From Bugulina stolonifera (lineage: Eukaryota; Bryozoa; Gymnolaemata; Cheilostomatida; Bugulidae), in NCBI GenBank assembly GCA_935421135.1, contig OW285194.1:12857376-12921375 (forward strand): a stretch of 64,000 nucleotides of DNA. Reading direction: 5' to 3'. Made by a program: the position numbers and the translations under genes. This document shows, piece after piece, positions 51,601 through 62,800 of the stretch. Positions within the stretch are counted from its first letter, which is position 1, and each line of letters opens with the position of its first letter. Under the pieces are notes generated by a model, which did no database searches, was not told where the DNA came from, and was given only the letters and a program-made list of their open reading frames with translations.

Positions 51601-54600
51601 AACTCATCACAGTCATCAAGTATGATGGCAGGCCCTTATAAACATACCGCGTTAGTTAGTCTTATAGAGCGTCACCATCGATAGTTGCAGGACTGTAGTA
51701 GATATTTGTACAGTATATTTATGTACTTCTGTTGCTGCTGTGATATAGGTCATGGCTTCCTTTACTGTTGTTATATAGGTCATGCTGGGGCTGTGCAATC
51801 TTGTAAATGGAGTTATTCGGGTCAGCTACTGGTGACTTCTAGTAAAGACAAGACTGTGAAACTGTGGAGTAAAGACTTGGGTACTCCAGTTATTACTCTG
51901 AACCGGTTGGAGGGAAACATGATACCTCTCAGTCAGATTGACTCAAAGAAACTTCAGGTATGGTGGTTAAAACAGGTCTTATTTGTATCTAAGTAATAAC
52001 ATGAACATTGGAATTTGTAACATAATTTAAAACATTATTTGATATTTAATTTGTTGACTTTCAATTTTTTTTTATTGTGGTTTTTATTGTATTCAAAAAG
52101 CAAGGAAATAAGTTGTGTTTTTTTTAAAAACAAAAGGTAACTAAAAAATACAAAGGAGCTTGTCAGATAGTTCGAAACTAGAGTTATGACAGCCCCATTC
52201 ATTAGTTCTGACATGAAGAGAAATGAAATCTAGCCAACTGGTTGTCACCTTACGTCACCTGATTCATTTTGCCCCTTCCATTTTGTATTTTATAAACAAT
52301 AATATATAGCACTTCTACCTCACTGCTTACTGTATATATTAGTACACATATTATACATGTATATGATGTGCCATGTCTTGTACAGTCATTACCTGGAGAG
52401 ACACTGTACACATATTATATGATGTGCCATATTTCGTACAGTCGTTACCTGGAGAGACAAGATCCGCTCAATTCTTCTACGTAGATAAGTTTATTCTGGT
52501 AGCATGTGCCAACTCTCTGCTGATCTACAAGTACCACATCGACTCTTCTAAAGATGATATTAAAAGGTACGTAATACGTATATTTACTACAATGTACGTG
52601 ACGTACATACAAGTACATGTAAGTAAGCTGTGCACTTAAACTATGTATGTAAGGTACGTACATGTACACCTATAGGTAGATGTGTAGATGCATGGGCAAG
52701 TAATAATATTCTGTATCTACTTCTTGATTTTATAGTTACATGTACTTTGAAGCTAGTTATTCAGGGCTTCACTGACAGCTCCACTATATAGTATTGTGTT
52801 ATGTTGAACTCTACGGAGCGATATTACATAATGTCAATTTAACTTGTAAATTTTAGATATGAGAATAAGAGTAGATATAAGCTATCCAGTCAGCAGTATT
52901 TGGAGTCAGCGCAGAATATAACATCCCTGTCAGCAGCTAACTCCTTCTACTCCCGTATCCTTTTGTATACTGCGTTCTACTGTCTACTTTTCTGGTTTGG
53001 AGTTGTCCGTCTTATTGTTAGCACATTTTTATTCATCAAGAAAATCATACATAAACCTCCAGTTTGATATTTTATATCAAAGAATTGGTTTTACGAGCAG
53101 TTTGCAGTGCAACTTGTATATCATCATAGATTTGCAAGTATTCGGTTGCCTATCACTCAAGTTACTTTCTTGTAGTAATATTTACTGTCTGCCCTGTTTA
53201 ATATGCTAGAGCTCATGCCATCTTTGTGAGTTGACAACTCTTCTGTCAGGAGTTGTCTACTTTTGTCATGCTATGTACTTCAGTTAGGTCGTCAGGAGTT
53301 GTGTTCTTGTGGTATTGCATACATTAGTTTCCCTTGACCAACTGATTCCACAGACTTGGTGCTGACTACAGGCTCAGACAGGTCTATACAGGTGTTTGAC
53401 ATGAACGTGTCTACACAGACAACTGTTAGTAAGGAGTGCCATAGCCGCCCTGCTCACCACATCACTCAGAATGAGGTAAATATTTACTGTGCAATCTGGA
53501 TTCTGGCATTTCTTTACTTCCATGTTGATCAGTAGAAGTTGTCCACCATCTCCCAAATTTTAAACAAAAGAAGACAACTCTAAAATTGTATTACCCATGT
53601 CGAACATGTTACGCTACTTACATGCATATGTTTTTAAGTTTATATAACTCTAGTCTAAAAGCTAACAAAAGTTTTACTAGTGCTAAGATTTGAGGCATTG
53701 TCCATCTAGTAACTGTATTTCTTTAATTTGATCTGCATCGCTCTGGGCTGAGCCAATCACATTTAGTTACCCATCGACATTGTTTTCTTCCTTCTACAGG
53801 GTAGCTTATACAGTAGCCTCCATTACTCTACCTACGACCTTTTTATGACCTCTGCCATTGGAGATGGAGTGAAACTATGGGACCTACGAACTCAGAGGTT
53901 TGACTTATTACAATGTATTATATAATGGTGTACTATATACACTATATTATACACTGCATATGCCATGTACACTATATAAGGTTTGACTTATTAGTACTAC
54001 ATGCATATATGTATTATAAAACTCACTTGCTTGTGTTTATATGAAGCAAGACCATGTTTGTTGCATGATATATAGATATAGGGTAACACAAACCCAGGTA
54101 GTTGTACCTCTGACAAACTCAGCCTAAGTAGGTGATGAGTTATGTGAGGTGGATCCAATTGTGTGACGACAGATTATTGTTCTAATTTATTTCTGAAGAC
54201 ACGTTAGTATATAGAAAGGTTGGCTACATGATCCTCATAGTAGGCTACTAACACACAGTCATGATATCATTATCCAAATCACTGAAGTTTACATGTAATG
54301 TACATGTAGCTGTTGAAAATTTGTTTAGTAATTAGCATAAGAATTAGTTCTTTTCATTCACACCAGTTTTGGTAAGTTTTAACTGAAAATATAATAAAGG
54401 ATTATTCTTCTTGCTTTATTTTCTTTCTATATACTGTAGTGTAGTGTTTCTATTTACAGCTGTATTCGCAAGTTTGAATCTCACGTCAGTAAAGCATTTC
54501 CATGCACATGTGACTTCTCACCGGATGGGAAATACATTGCTTCAGGATCTGAGGACAACTCCGTAAGTTTATTATCAGTGGGAGTTATCTTCCAGTGAAT

Positions 54601-54978
54601 GTCATACAAGTGGAGAAAATGTAGGAGTTATCTCCCTTTGTATACATGTCGGGTAATAATATACATGTAAGTGAATGAATAGTGGAAACCATGTAGCTCT
54701 CTTTGTACATTGTAATCATATTACAGTTCTACATCTACGATATCGGCACAGGGAAGGTCGTTAGTAAGGTCAAGGATCCGTCTGCTGTTTGTACGAATAT
54801 AGCCTATCATCCACTTTACACTCAGGTATAATCTTATGCTGTTTTGCACTCTGTAGCCGCTTTCCAATTCAGAATTATTCTCGGTATTTGCGATGAGTGT
54901 TATATCAACTGCCGACGTTTATTGTTTTAGCTCGCAGCCTGTACGATCACCGGCAATATCTGTCTCTATGAATCCTGA
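35380..54978 (+). CDS. WDR27: WD repeat-containing protein 27, complete, 20 coding exons
   Basis: Encodes 844 residues (human WDR27 is of similar size). Exons: 35380-35574, 35857-36001, 36582-36709, 36883-36996, 37989-38111, 38312-38398, 48453-48571, 49085-49188, 49464-49656, 50153-50332, 50938-51102, 51319-51428, 51779-51957, 52442-52566, 52857-52954, 53354-53475, 53800-53897, 54460-54562, 54727-54825, 54931-54978. All junctions are GT-AG and in phase. Two WD40 blocks flank a basic linker. The first has LKGHMDTVTCAAFCPHYEST and SADRTYMIWN; the linker has VVYRSKVRSSGYA; the second has SKDKTVKLWSKD, YKYHIDSSKDDIKR, CHSRPAHHITQNEG, SAIGDGVKLWDLRTQRC and FSPDGKYIASGSEDNS. The linker and C-terminal motifs identify WDR27 rather than a generic WD40 protein. 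It is presumed to be a beta-propeller scaffold; its biochemical role is poorly known. Intron 6 (10 kb) holds an antisense caspase-like gene and a BEL element. Confidence 0.93.
39150..42875 (-). CDS. Ankyrin-repeat caspase-like protein, antisense in WDR27 intron 6
   Basis: Two exons, 42875-40846 and 40358-39150, joined in phase (PK|VVI), give 1,078 residues. The exon's first base follows an acceptor (ATCTGTAG), so coding begins further upstream (see 48158-48197). Order: an N-terminal helical part; about six ankyrin-like units (GNNTLQVAVTYGGLEEVKLL, GENALQVAISNQMYLKVADL, DRSSIMQACEAGYHETAKEL); and a caspase p20-like domain (PLAMILYNGFSDRR, then LLLCIMSHGSAG with the putative catalytic His about residue 638). 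The junction encodes VVIIEACQS, where Cys (about 683) matches the caspase QACRG position. About 175 beta-rich, Lys/Glu-rich residues then separate it from a p10-like part (TELLMATIQGKN, SPHYIRTL, QISEFRSTTPKPIVLP). The tail is Gly/Ser/Asp-rich. The expected role is a cysteine peptidase of death or immune signalling. QACRG is altered, so activity is unproven. Confidence 0.8.
42959..43748 (-). mobile_element. 3' LTR of the BEL/Pao element (790 bp)
   Basis: Bounded by TGTAAGG at 43748 (minus strand) and GCTATACA at 42959. Its first 106 bp are repeated at 47946-48051. The left edge was fixed by the GTGTG duplication. The minus-strand ORF at 43494-43727 lies inside and is not a gene. Confidence 0.75.
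43960..46693 (-). pseudogene. BEL/Pao pol, 5'-truncated: end of RT, RNase H, integrase
   Basis: The frame is open from the junction at 46693 to the stop at 43960 (about 910 codons). It enters in the RT palm (FGASSSPAVATYGL, then NFYVDDGIT with the YVDD catalytic motif). RNase H follows (NFCDASSEGIGACSYL, IPRLELQGALLATQLS, WCDSTIVLGYI, PGDLNPADIASRG). The integrase has a zinc-binding H/H/C/C (HYHNKVHHQGK, CVTCRR) and a D-D-E core (VGIDCFGPI, IFCDNGTNFIG, GGSWERQIRTV), and ends with the DUF5641-type segment common in BEL (GDIVTILDENLPRNDWKLG). No stops or frameshifts are seen, so the copy is young. It is non-functional because the start of pol is missing. Confidence 0.85.
46694..47940 (+). pseudogene. 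Inverted 1,247-bp copy of the caspase-ankyrin exon inside the BEL element
   Basis: It corresponds to 42206-40960 of the minus-strand gene and is exactly the same length, 1,247 bp. Comparing the two translations shows only two differences (LTRDST/LTREST and KYFLPIPS/KYFFPIPS). It starts inside an ankyrin unit and stops right after the His codon of the p20 MSHG motif. It then runs through 5 filler bases (TCGGG) into BEL LTR sequence, where a short chimeric tail ends at a stop at 48025-48027. It has no promoter or catalytic Cys and is best treated as a gene fragment. Confidence 0.85.
47946..48051 (-). mobile_element. 5' LTR remnant of the BEL/Pao element (106 bp)
   Basis: Matches the first 106 bp of the 3' LTR (43748 downward), starting TGTAAGGAATTC at 48051. 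It is flanked outside by GTGTG and inside by the inverted caspase fragment. Confidence 0.8.
48158..48197 (-). CDS. Candidate upstream exon of the ankyrin-caspase gene
   Basis: Forty bases between an acceptor (CATGTATAG) and a strong donor (ACAG|GTAAGT) read LSRIVFVNDKQQT plus one base. That single base joins in phase with the two spare bases at the start of the exon at 42875 (giving G, then LAMRLCAAID). If real, the BEL insertion lies in the intron between them, stretching it to about 5.3 kb. The initiating exon is not found. Confidence 0.45.
48636..48685. repeat. (CTA)n(CTG)n microsatellite
   Basis: About eleven CTA followed by five CTG triplets, in WDR27 intron 7. Confidence 0.9.
51209..51292. 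repeat. TGCTA-type pentanucleotide repeat
   Basis: Degenerate run of TGCTA units in WDR27 intron 11, close to the exon 12 acceptor. Confidence 0.7.
51741..51784 (+). repeat. WDR27: Duplicated acceptor before WDR27 exon 13
   Basis: ATATAGGTCATG occurs twice, 30 bp apart, giving two possible acceptors (AG at 51747-51748 and 51777-51778). The downstream one gives the expected WD40 start GHAGAVQSCKW. The upstream one would add ten in-frame residues (GHGFLYCCYI) without a stop. Confidence 0.6.
52366..52460 (+). repeat. WDR27: 56-bp partial duplication of the WDR27 exon 14 acceptor and exon start
   Basis: GTACAGTC(A/G)TTACCTGGAGAGACA occurs at 52382 and again at 52438, the second being the true exon start (52442). 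The first carries a complete acceptor and 19 bases of exon-like sequence. Because 56 is not a multiple of three, using it would shift the frame. Confidence 0.7.
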
Positions 54979-54991
54979 TGTCATCTGCAGA

Positions 54992-55530
54992 GCAATACAT
55001 CACTATACTGGGTAGATATAATGTTAAACCTATATACAGGGTAATACATCACTGTACTGGGTAGATATAATGTTAAACCTATATATATACGGATTAATAC
55101 ATCACTACACTGGGTAGATATAATGTTGAAGCTTGCACATATACAGATCAATAAGTGTCTTCGCGACCTAAACTTCAGACCCAGGCCGATTTACAAAAAT
55201 ATTTTCCGGCACAAATCCATTACAGGGTCGCGAATACACCGGCCTGGGCCAAAAGCAAAATCCTCATTTTCGCACGTAGAAATCAGATGTGCCGATGAGC
55301 TAGGGATGGTTTCGTCCGGCCAAGCAAAATCCTAGGCCAATAGCCCTTCTGACCTTGGTCGGACGGCCATCTTGTAATTTTTATTTGCGACCCGGGTCCG
55401 TCCAAGAGGTCGCGAAGACACCTAATACACCACTGCACTGGGTAGATATAATATTGAATCTATATACAGATTGATACATCACTGTACAGGGTAGATATAA
55501 TGTTGAACCTTGCACTTATATAGAACTATT
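54992..55530. repeat. Degenerate ~52-bp tandem repeat downstream of WDR27
   Basis: About five units built around ATACATCACT...CTGGGTAGATATAATGTT. The array is interrupted by the MITE at 55155-55421. Confidence 0.7.
55155..55421. mobile_element. MITE, copy 2, 15-bp terminal inverted repeats
   Basis: GTGTCTTCGCGACCT (55155-55169) and AGGTCGCGAAGACAC (55407-55421) are perfect inverse copies. The inside is GC-richer than its surroundings and matches, on the other strand, the element at 19928-20177. TA dinucleotides stand just outside each end, as for Tc1/mariner-type insertions, but the flanks do not prove the duplication. It splits one unit of the tandem repeat around it. Confidence 0.75.
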
Positions 55531-56884
55531 CACCAGCTCGGTTACCCAATATTTTTGTTTATGGAGCTATAACCAACTGGAAGCTGTTTCTTTAGTTCTA
55601 CAGAATGATCTTTTCATCACAATAATTCACACATGTTTTTCTCTCTATATAAGAGTGCTGTGCATTGGGGTCTGTATACAAATTAAATGTATTGTCAAAG
55701 CAGTTGGCGATATTTATAGAGTTATCTACTCCTACTCTCTGGCTCCTGCATTTACTTGTATTTCCACACTGATTTTATACAATCATATCTCTTTCAACTA
55801 GGTTCTGGTAATGAAAATTCTTCAGTTGCATTGAAATGATCTCCTATCGCCGAGTGTTATTTCAACTTATTTTTTATTTTTATTTTTATTGACAATGGAG
55901 TGCAATATTTTCCGTCCTTTAGCAACGATCAAATTATTTTGGATTTTGTGTGTCCACTCTAATAAGTTTTATTAATTTGTGTTTCTTTTATACCCAATCT
56001 GTTTGATTGTATTCTAATAATTTTGATTATCAAAGATAATATAATTATTTATATTGATATTATTCGCATTAATTTCTTATTCTGTTTAGGGGCCATATCT
56101 CAGTTAGACTAGCAATCAGACCTGTCAGCTGAAAACATACATTTGCATGTGGAGATAACTTCAATTATACTTTTCACTGACCATAGAATCTTTATTAAAA
56201 TTAAACAGTTATTCCACCAGTAAAGGGTTTTTCTTTAGTTCTCTAATAGCATTAAAAGGCATCATGTTTCATGTAACAAAAGCGTGAGAAGTTGTCTTCT
56301 CTGTTTCATGAGGTATCAAAATTTCCATAAGCATACTGCACCTATCATCTAAAACTATAATTGAAATTTCAAACAATCTAATGTGGTGTACATGTATTTT
56401 ATATTGTTTTTTATTGAGTATTGGATCTACAGTTTTATAGATTCATGTGTACAGCTGTAGGCACAGCGCTAGTAGCTTGTGTTCTACTCTTACTCTTTCT
56501 CACAGAGAGACTTTCCTGGTCTATAAATCATTTTCCTCTTGCCAACGACTGCCTCTTTGAGTACTGCCTCTTTAAATACTGGCAGCTCCTCTGGATAGTA
56601 GTTACACTTGGTGCCTGGATATACCGCAAAGAGTTACATAATGTTGCTTTATACGAATTTGTATGGAGTTGTCATGCCTTGATGCCAGGTATGATAACTC
56701 CACATTAGGGATTCGCGTATTTACACCACATCTGTATTATAATGTACATTTACAATACTGAATGTAGGAAGGGCTATTAACATTAAAATTAATATTATGA
56801 ATGTGGTTGGGGTCGGTGTAATACTTGTAATGGACAGTTACAGAACTCGTATTGCTCAAGAACATGTGCTATGTTAAACTCTTG
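55531..56884. other. Intergenic, no gene recognised
   Basis: AT-rich. A plus-strand ORF at 56421-56708 has a hydrophobic stretch but no recognisable domain or splice context. Confidence 0.4.
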
Positions 56885-59800
56885 TTAAATTTGACCCACC
56901 TTTTCACTAGCACTCACCCTATAGTCTACTATGTTCTAAGCTACACCTACATATACAAATATACTTACCTGGTTCACAGCCACAAGATGCAAATCCCAAC
57001 ATGTGACAACTCCCACTTTCCTTGATATATTTTACACATTTTCCACCTTTCATCCTGTCTACAAATTTATGCAGTCTGTGTTATTATTCGTTTAAAAGTA
57101 TGTACATGCCACAGTGCATTCAAATTCATTTGGAGTGGACTGCAAAATTTAGTATCTAATGATGCAAGGAGACAAGTGGAAGTTAACTTACAGCAATATG
57201 TCAATCAAATACCGATATCTAACATCGTTCTATTCCAGAGTAAAATTTTTTCCACAATGTTTCAATAAGTAATACCCAAATAGTGCTACAATGCATATAG
57301 TGTAACATTAATTTTTAGTAATAAAATCCTAAATTATATGGTATTACAGAAGGTGAACTTAGCTGTCGATCTCGAATAGTCAGATGACATTGTTCTAGTG
57401 CGTGATACTTACCCTCCCAAGAAGAAACCTTCTTCTCAGCGAGAACTGCTCTTTTACTCAAGATGTAGAATCTTCTCATTGGGACGCAGCAAGACTCATC
57501 CCCACAGTCATCATTAGTGTTACAGTCACTGGTCTACAGTATAATTACTACTATATAGGTCATGATATAATGATATAGGTCATGATATAATGATATAGGT
57601 CATGATATAATGATATAGGTCATGATATAATGATATAGGTCATGAAGTGCATGAAGCAACTTTCATAGTTAAGTTAATCATAAGATAATTGGTATACAAG
57701 ACATGAGTGTGGCGAGAGAGATAATAATGGCGTGAGAGCGTGAAGACAACTTCAATGTTAGAATACCTGTAAGATGAGGAGCTAAAGACAAAAATAAAGC
57801 TTTTGATAGTGGGTTTTTTGGGTTACGTAGTATTTAGCTCCACCCTAGTGTAGGTATTCTAACGTTAGTCACTTTAGTTTGAGTCGTCTTCTTTTACTCT
57901 CGGGCCATTTCTTTCTCATTTCTTTACCACCACCGTAAAATAATTTATTGTACTCAGCGCTAAATTTGATGCTATCATGGAAATCAAGACTAGGGTAGAA
58001 TTCTCTATTTTCTTGTTAGTAGACTGCCATGACTGTGTACGCTACTACTGATGAGCAGAAGAAAGATATTGTAATGGTTTCTGTGATTTGGTGCGGTCGT
58101 CCTTGGACGACTATCGACCCAGAAATGAAGTGCCTATGAGTGGTAATAGGACTTCGCATTACATGAAAGATCGAGCGGTCTCAGTAGCCCAAATACTACC
58201 AAAGACGACCCATCTGATCTCAAGTCCGACCTTCAGACTATACAATGAAAGAGAGTAATTCGACCTAGTAGGCGGTTCGCAGAGCGAATGACCTAGTAAA
58301 AGGAAGAGAAAGTCCCTGTATCAAGTATAGATGTGTCTTTATTGAAAGCCAAGTGTAGACTGAGACAATGAACAGTAAAACAGTGCCCTTTATATAGTAT
58401 AAGGACTTCCGGCCGACATGACGTCGGGAAAAGACGACGTGTGGTCGTCCGGAAGTTGCGCAACAAGATGGCCGCCGGAAGCCCGACGGCCGACCCAAAA
58501 TAGGTCGGGTTCTACAAAAGTTGCTTATAATGGTCCAATTCATGTACAAAATGAATATCAATGGATTCTGAGAGGTCGGGCCTCTGTACATGGGTATAAA
58601 AGGCATTAAAAGACTTAGAAACAATCGTACAATCATATATAACAATATAAGAGTAAAGTACAAGCAGATATATACATGTATGCACGCAATAATGAGTGTC
58701 AGATGTAAGATACGACTGGGCGTACCATCACATAGCCCCCTCACACTAGGTCATGGGTGTCTCTAGTGTCAAGTTAAGAAGGGTACGGTACAGTGTAGAT
58801 TCTCTGGATACTATATCCAAGTCTGCTTGTACGAGCTGGAGTTGTCGGGGGTGGTTTAGATGCTGGTTAGCTAGTTCACGAAGAGCTATTTCTCGAGCAT
58901 AGAGAGGTTCCAGATGCTGGCGTAGAGTGTCCCCCACCTGTTGACGGCTGGCAAGGTAGTGAATCCGTGGCTTGAGTTCAGCAAGTTGTTGCATGAACGA
59001 CGGATCCGGAGATGCAGGACGTGTGGCATTCGGCTGAGTTAATACAGGAGATGCAGGAGGTGGGGACTGGACGGCAGGAGAGTCTGGAGTGGCTCGGAGT
59101 AGGTCCCTGGCAGGTGTATAAGGAGAGCGGTGCGGTGAGACCTCTAGTGTGGGCCTGTGCTGCAGTGGCTCGATCAGTAGAGTCGGAGAAGCTGTACAAG
59201 AAGCTGCACATGAGACCTTGGGTGGAGAGCCTTCGTAGAGAGGGCCTGACTGAGGAGCAGGCATACTCTTCCGTGGAGCAGGCCTTGTCTTCCAAGAGGG
59301 TAGACGTCCGCGTCGGCCAGGGGGGCCGACACTTACTGCGGAGGTACTAGCAGGAGGTCGCCAGAGAGAAGGTCCAGCAGGAGTGGTAGGCGACGAGGAA
59401 GAGGAGGAGGTAGCATCAGAAGGTGCGGAGTCGGGGGTCTGTTCTGGAGATGGGCTGTGCCGTCTCTTGGGAGGTCGCTTCCTTGTGGAGGAGGAGCTGG
59501 GCAAATAAACTGGTTTATTTGTCCCCGACTGTCCGTCCATAGTAGGACGACATGGTAGGAATGGTGGGGGATCCTTTACGCCCCACCATTCCATGAGGGC
59601 CCCATAGCTGGGCCCGTCCGTGAGGAAGAGACGTTTCCCACAGATACTGGATCTCCGACTGAAGTGATGGCCTAGAGCATCACGGCTAACTGAGCTGCGT
59701 CCGCAGCGACAGTAGAAGCGGGCAAAGTGCTGCCAAATGTGAATGTTCAGTCTCTTGAGGGTGCCGGAGAAGCCACACTTTGCACATTTGAGGTTAGGTT

Positions 59801-62800
59801 GACTCCTTCTAGCCAAGTCGTCTCGGGCTTGTTGAGTGAAGGTACTAATCCATGGCTTAGTGGCTCCGGAATGTTGGGACGACTCGATGGGCAGCTTGTC
59901 AGTGAGTTTGTGCAGCTTAATTGTAGCTAACTTCAGGGTAGAGGTAACAGGAGGTGGAGTGGGTGGAGGCGTGCCGTCTGGCGTGAGCGTCTTCCGTAGA
60001 GGAGATGCATCTACAACACATAATTCATCTGATGTGTAGCCTCCGCCTTCTAACTCATGCTCTTTCCTGTGAGAATGTTCAGGGGAATTCTCCTCTGTCC
60101 CGACTGGTCCATGCCGAGTGGGGAGGGAGAGAGAATTCATGCCTGACAGTCTCACAGGTGTTGATTGTACCTCTAATTCTGATTCGGTCCTTACTGGTAA
60201 CACTGAGATTTGCTTACCTTCAGCCGTGAAGACAGGCTGATTGGAGTGATCCATACTAGGAGGAGTAGCCGTCTCGTCTGCACGAGAATGAGAAAGGATA
60301 CGAGTGCTGCTATTAACTTCACCAGTGACACGAGGAGTGCAGGAGTTGCTACATGTAGGGGTACATGTGCTTCGGTGAAGTGCTGGACGAGAAAGGACTA
60401 CTCGTCTGTGAGCTGTCGTATTTATACTAGCCGAGGGATGAGCAATTGGCTCAATTGTAGGCAATGCCTCAGGCACATTTTCTTTGTTCGACTCGTCAAA
60501 TAAGCGCGGGAACACGGCAATAGTTGCCTTCGATTGCTTCTCATCCACTTTAGGGGACTTCGAGAGTTCGGCAATCTGTATCTTCGGCTGAAACTGTTCG
60601 GCAATGCTAGATTCCGTACAAGAGCGTTTTGCTTTGTGTACTTGAACTGCTGGCAGTATAGACTGTATCTCCGTCGTTGGGATTATGTCTTGAGGTTCGG
60701 CTACGCGACATTTCGCGTCCTCTGGATCAGGTCGGGCTGTTGAAACTTGAACATTCTTCGAGAGGTTCAGAGGTAGCTCTCTGGTTTGGTCCAGCACGGT
60801 TTGCTCCGTGTCGATCCTCAGGCCGCGGACTTGGACTGTAGTGTCTGGCAGTTCTACACACGATAAGTCGTCCGTCGGGGCATACTGAATTTGGGCGGGA
60901 ATCAATTGCTGATTAGTGTCGGGTCTGGACGTGGCCAGATCCTGTTGATCCTTCTGAGTTGAGGATAGGTCGGGTTTACCTTGTGAGGTTTGGTCCGACG
61001 GGGCGGGACATATGAGTCGTCCTTTCAGCCTTGGGGGGTGATCTGTGGTCACTTTGGATGTGTCCGGCTTTGAGTGGGGTTGTTTCTTGCCTGGTGTTGG
61101 CCTAGTGGGTTTAGGTTCATCCACTGTGACGGGTGTAGGTGACGCCGTCGGCCTGGAGTGTGATGGGCTAGTTACCCGTGGGGTTTTCTGTTTGGAGTGG
61201 CTACTCTTGACTTTAGGCTTAGTGGGTATAGGTTCTTCCACTAGGACGGGTTCTGATGTGTCCGTCGGCCTCAGTGGACGACCATTGTGGTTCGGTCCAC
61301 TCTTCTTGGGTTTGGCCGCAGTAGGAATGGGTTCATCTACTGGGACGGGTTCTGATGTATCCGTCGGCCTTTGTGGACGACCAGTGTGGGGTGGTCCACC
61401 TTCTCCTTGCTGGGCTCCAGTAGGAATGGGCTCGTCTACTGGGACGGGTTCTAGTGTGTCCGTCGGCCCGTCATCTGTGCCTTGACATTTCTGTAGGAGG
61501 GTATGTAGGGCTTTCCGTAGGAGGTCGGCGGGAAGCTCCTCTTGTGGCTTTGGAGGGTTGGCCTTGCCACCCTTGTTACTCTGGAAGGCCGTTCCGGTTT
61601 CCAGGGCTTCCTCCATATCGTCGGGCTGTAACCATGTGTAGTACCAGCGTAGGCCACGGTCGTGGACTGAGAGGCAGAACTTCTCTACAGCCCACTCTTC
61701 CAAAGATGCAGGGGGTGCTCCTTCAAAGGCTGTTGCCATCAGTCTGCGGATGAGGGCTGCATAGTCTCTGAGTGACGTGTGGGCTGGCTGTTCCAGGGTG
61801 GACAGCTTCCATCGGGCTTCTCTGGCAGATAGTCCATACTGTTCCCTCAGTCGGGAAAATATCTCTTCGACTGATCGGGGTCGGCCGCATTCTTGTGCGG
61901 GCCCGTGTAGGGCGGCTCTAAGCCGTATGAGGCGTGCTCTGTCATTCCAGTTGCAACGCTCTGCCATAGCGGTGAAGTCTTCTATGAAGAGTTCGACGTC
62001 CTCTTGTCCGTTGTAGCTGAGTGTTTTGAGGTCCTGCTCGGCCTGGTACATTACCTGCTGAAGCAGGTTCCTTATTCGGTCCATGTCGGTAGGGTGTCGG
62101 GTAGTGAGTAAACTGCTTTGGTTTGTTAGGCCGTGTCGGCCTAATGGTCGTACTGAGTACCGTCAATCTGTTCTGGATCCGAGGTCGGTCTTTGATTGAA
62201 GATCCGGCGTAGGTCGGGCTACATCCAGCGGAACCACGAGAATTATGGGTGCACTTTAGCGTTTGTCACCTTCTCGTATCCAAGGTTCCCGGGTCCGAGT
62301 CCTAAATCGCCGTAGAAGTATTGAAGAATGAGGTCGGCCGGTCACCCGAGTCCGAGGTCACCTTCCTTCTCTTCGTATCGTAAGAGTACGACCTTAGAAT
62401 CCCACTGCTGCCACCAATGTAATGGTTTCTGTGATTTGGTGCGGTCGTCCTTGGACGACTATCGACCCAGAAATGAAGTGCCTATGAGTGGTAATAGGAC
62501 TTCGCATTACATGAAAGATCGAGCGGTCTCAGTAGCCCAAATACTACCAAAGACGACCCATCTGATCTCAAGTCCGACCTTCAGACTATACAATGAAAGA
62601 GAGTAATTCGACCTAGTAGGCGGTTCGCAGAGCGAATGACCTAGTAAAAGGAAGAGAAAGTCCCTGTATCAAGTATAGATGTGTCTTTATTGAAAGCCAA
62701 GTGTAGACTGAGACAATGAACAGTAAAACAGTGCCCTTTATATAGTATAAGGACTTCCGGCCGACATGACGTCGGGAAAAGACGACGTGTGGTCGTCCGG

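Noticed and set aside
56421..56708. Plus-strand ORF with a hydrophobic stretch
   Set aside because: No homology, splice context or codon pattern to support it; a chance ORF in AT-rich DNA is likelier.
58265..58744. ORFs within both LTRs (also 62613-63011)
   Set aside because: They lie in promoter/R/U5 sequence, are repeated exactly because the LTRs are identical, and match no domain.
58978..61753. Many shorter ORFs on both strands of the Gag region
   Set aside because: Shadows of the 1,112-codon Gag frame.
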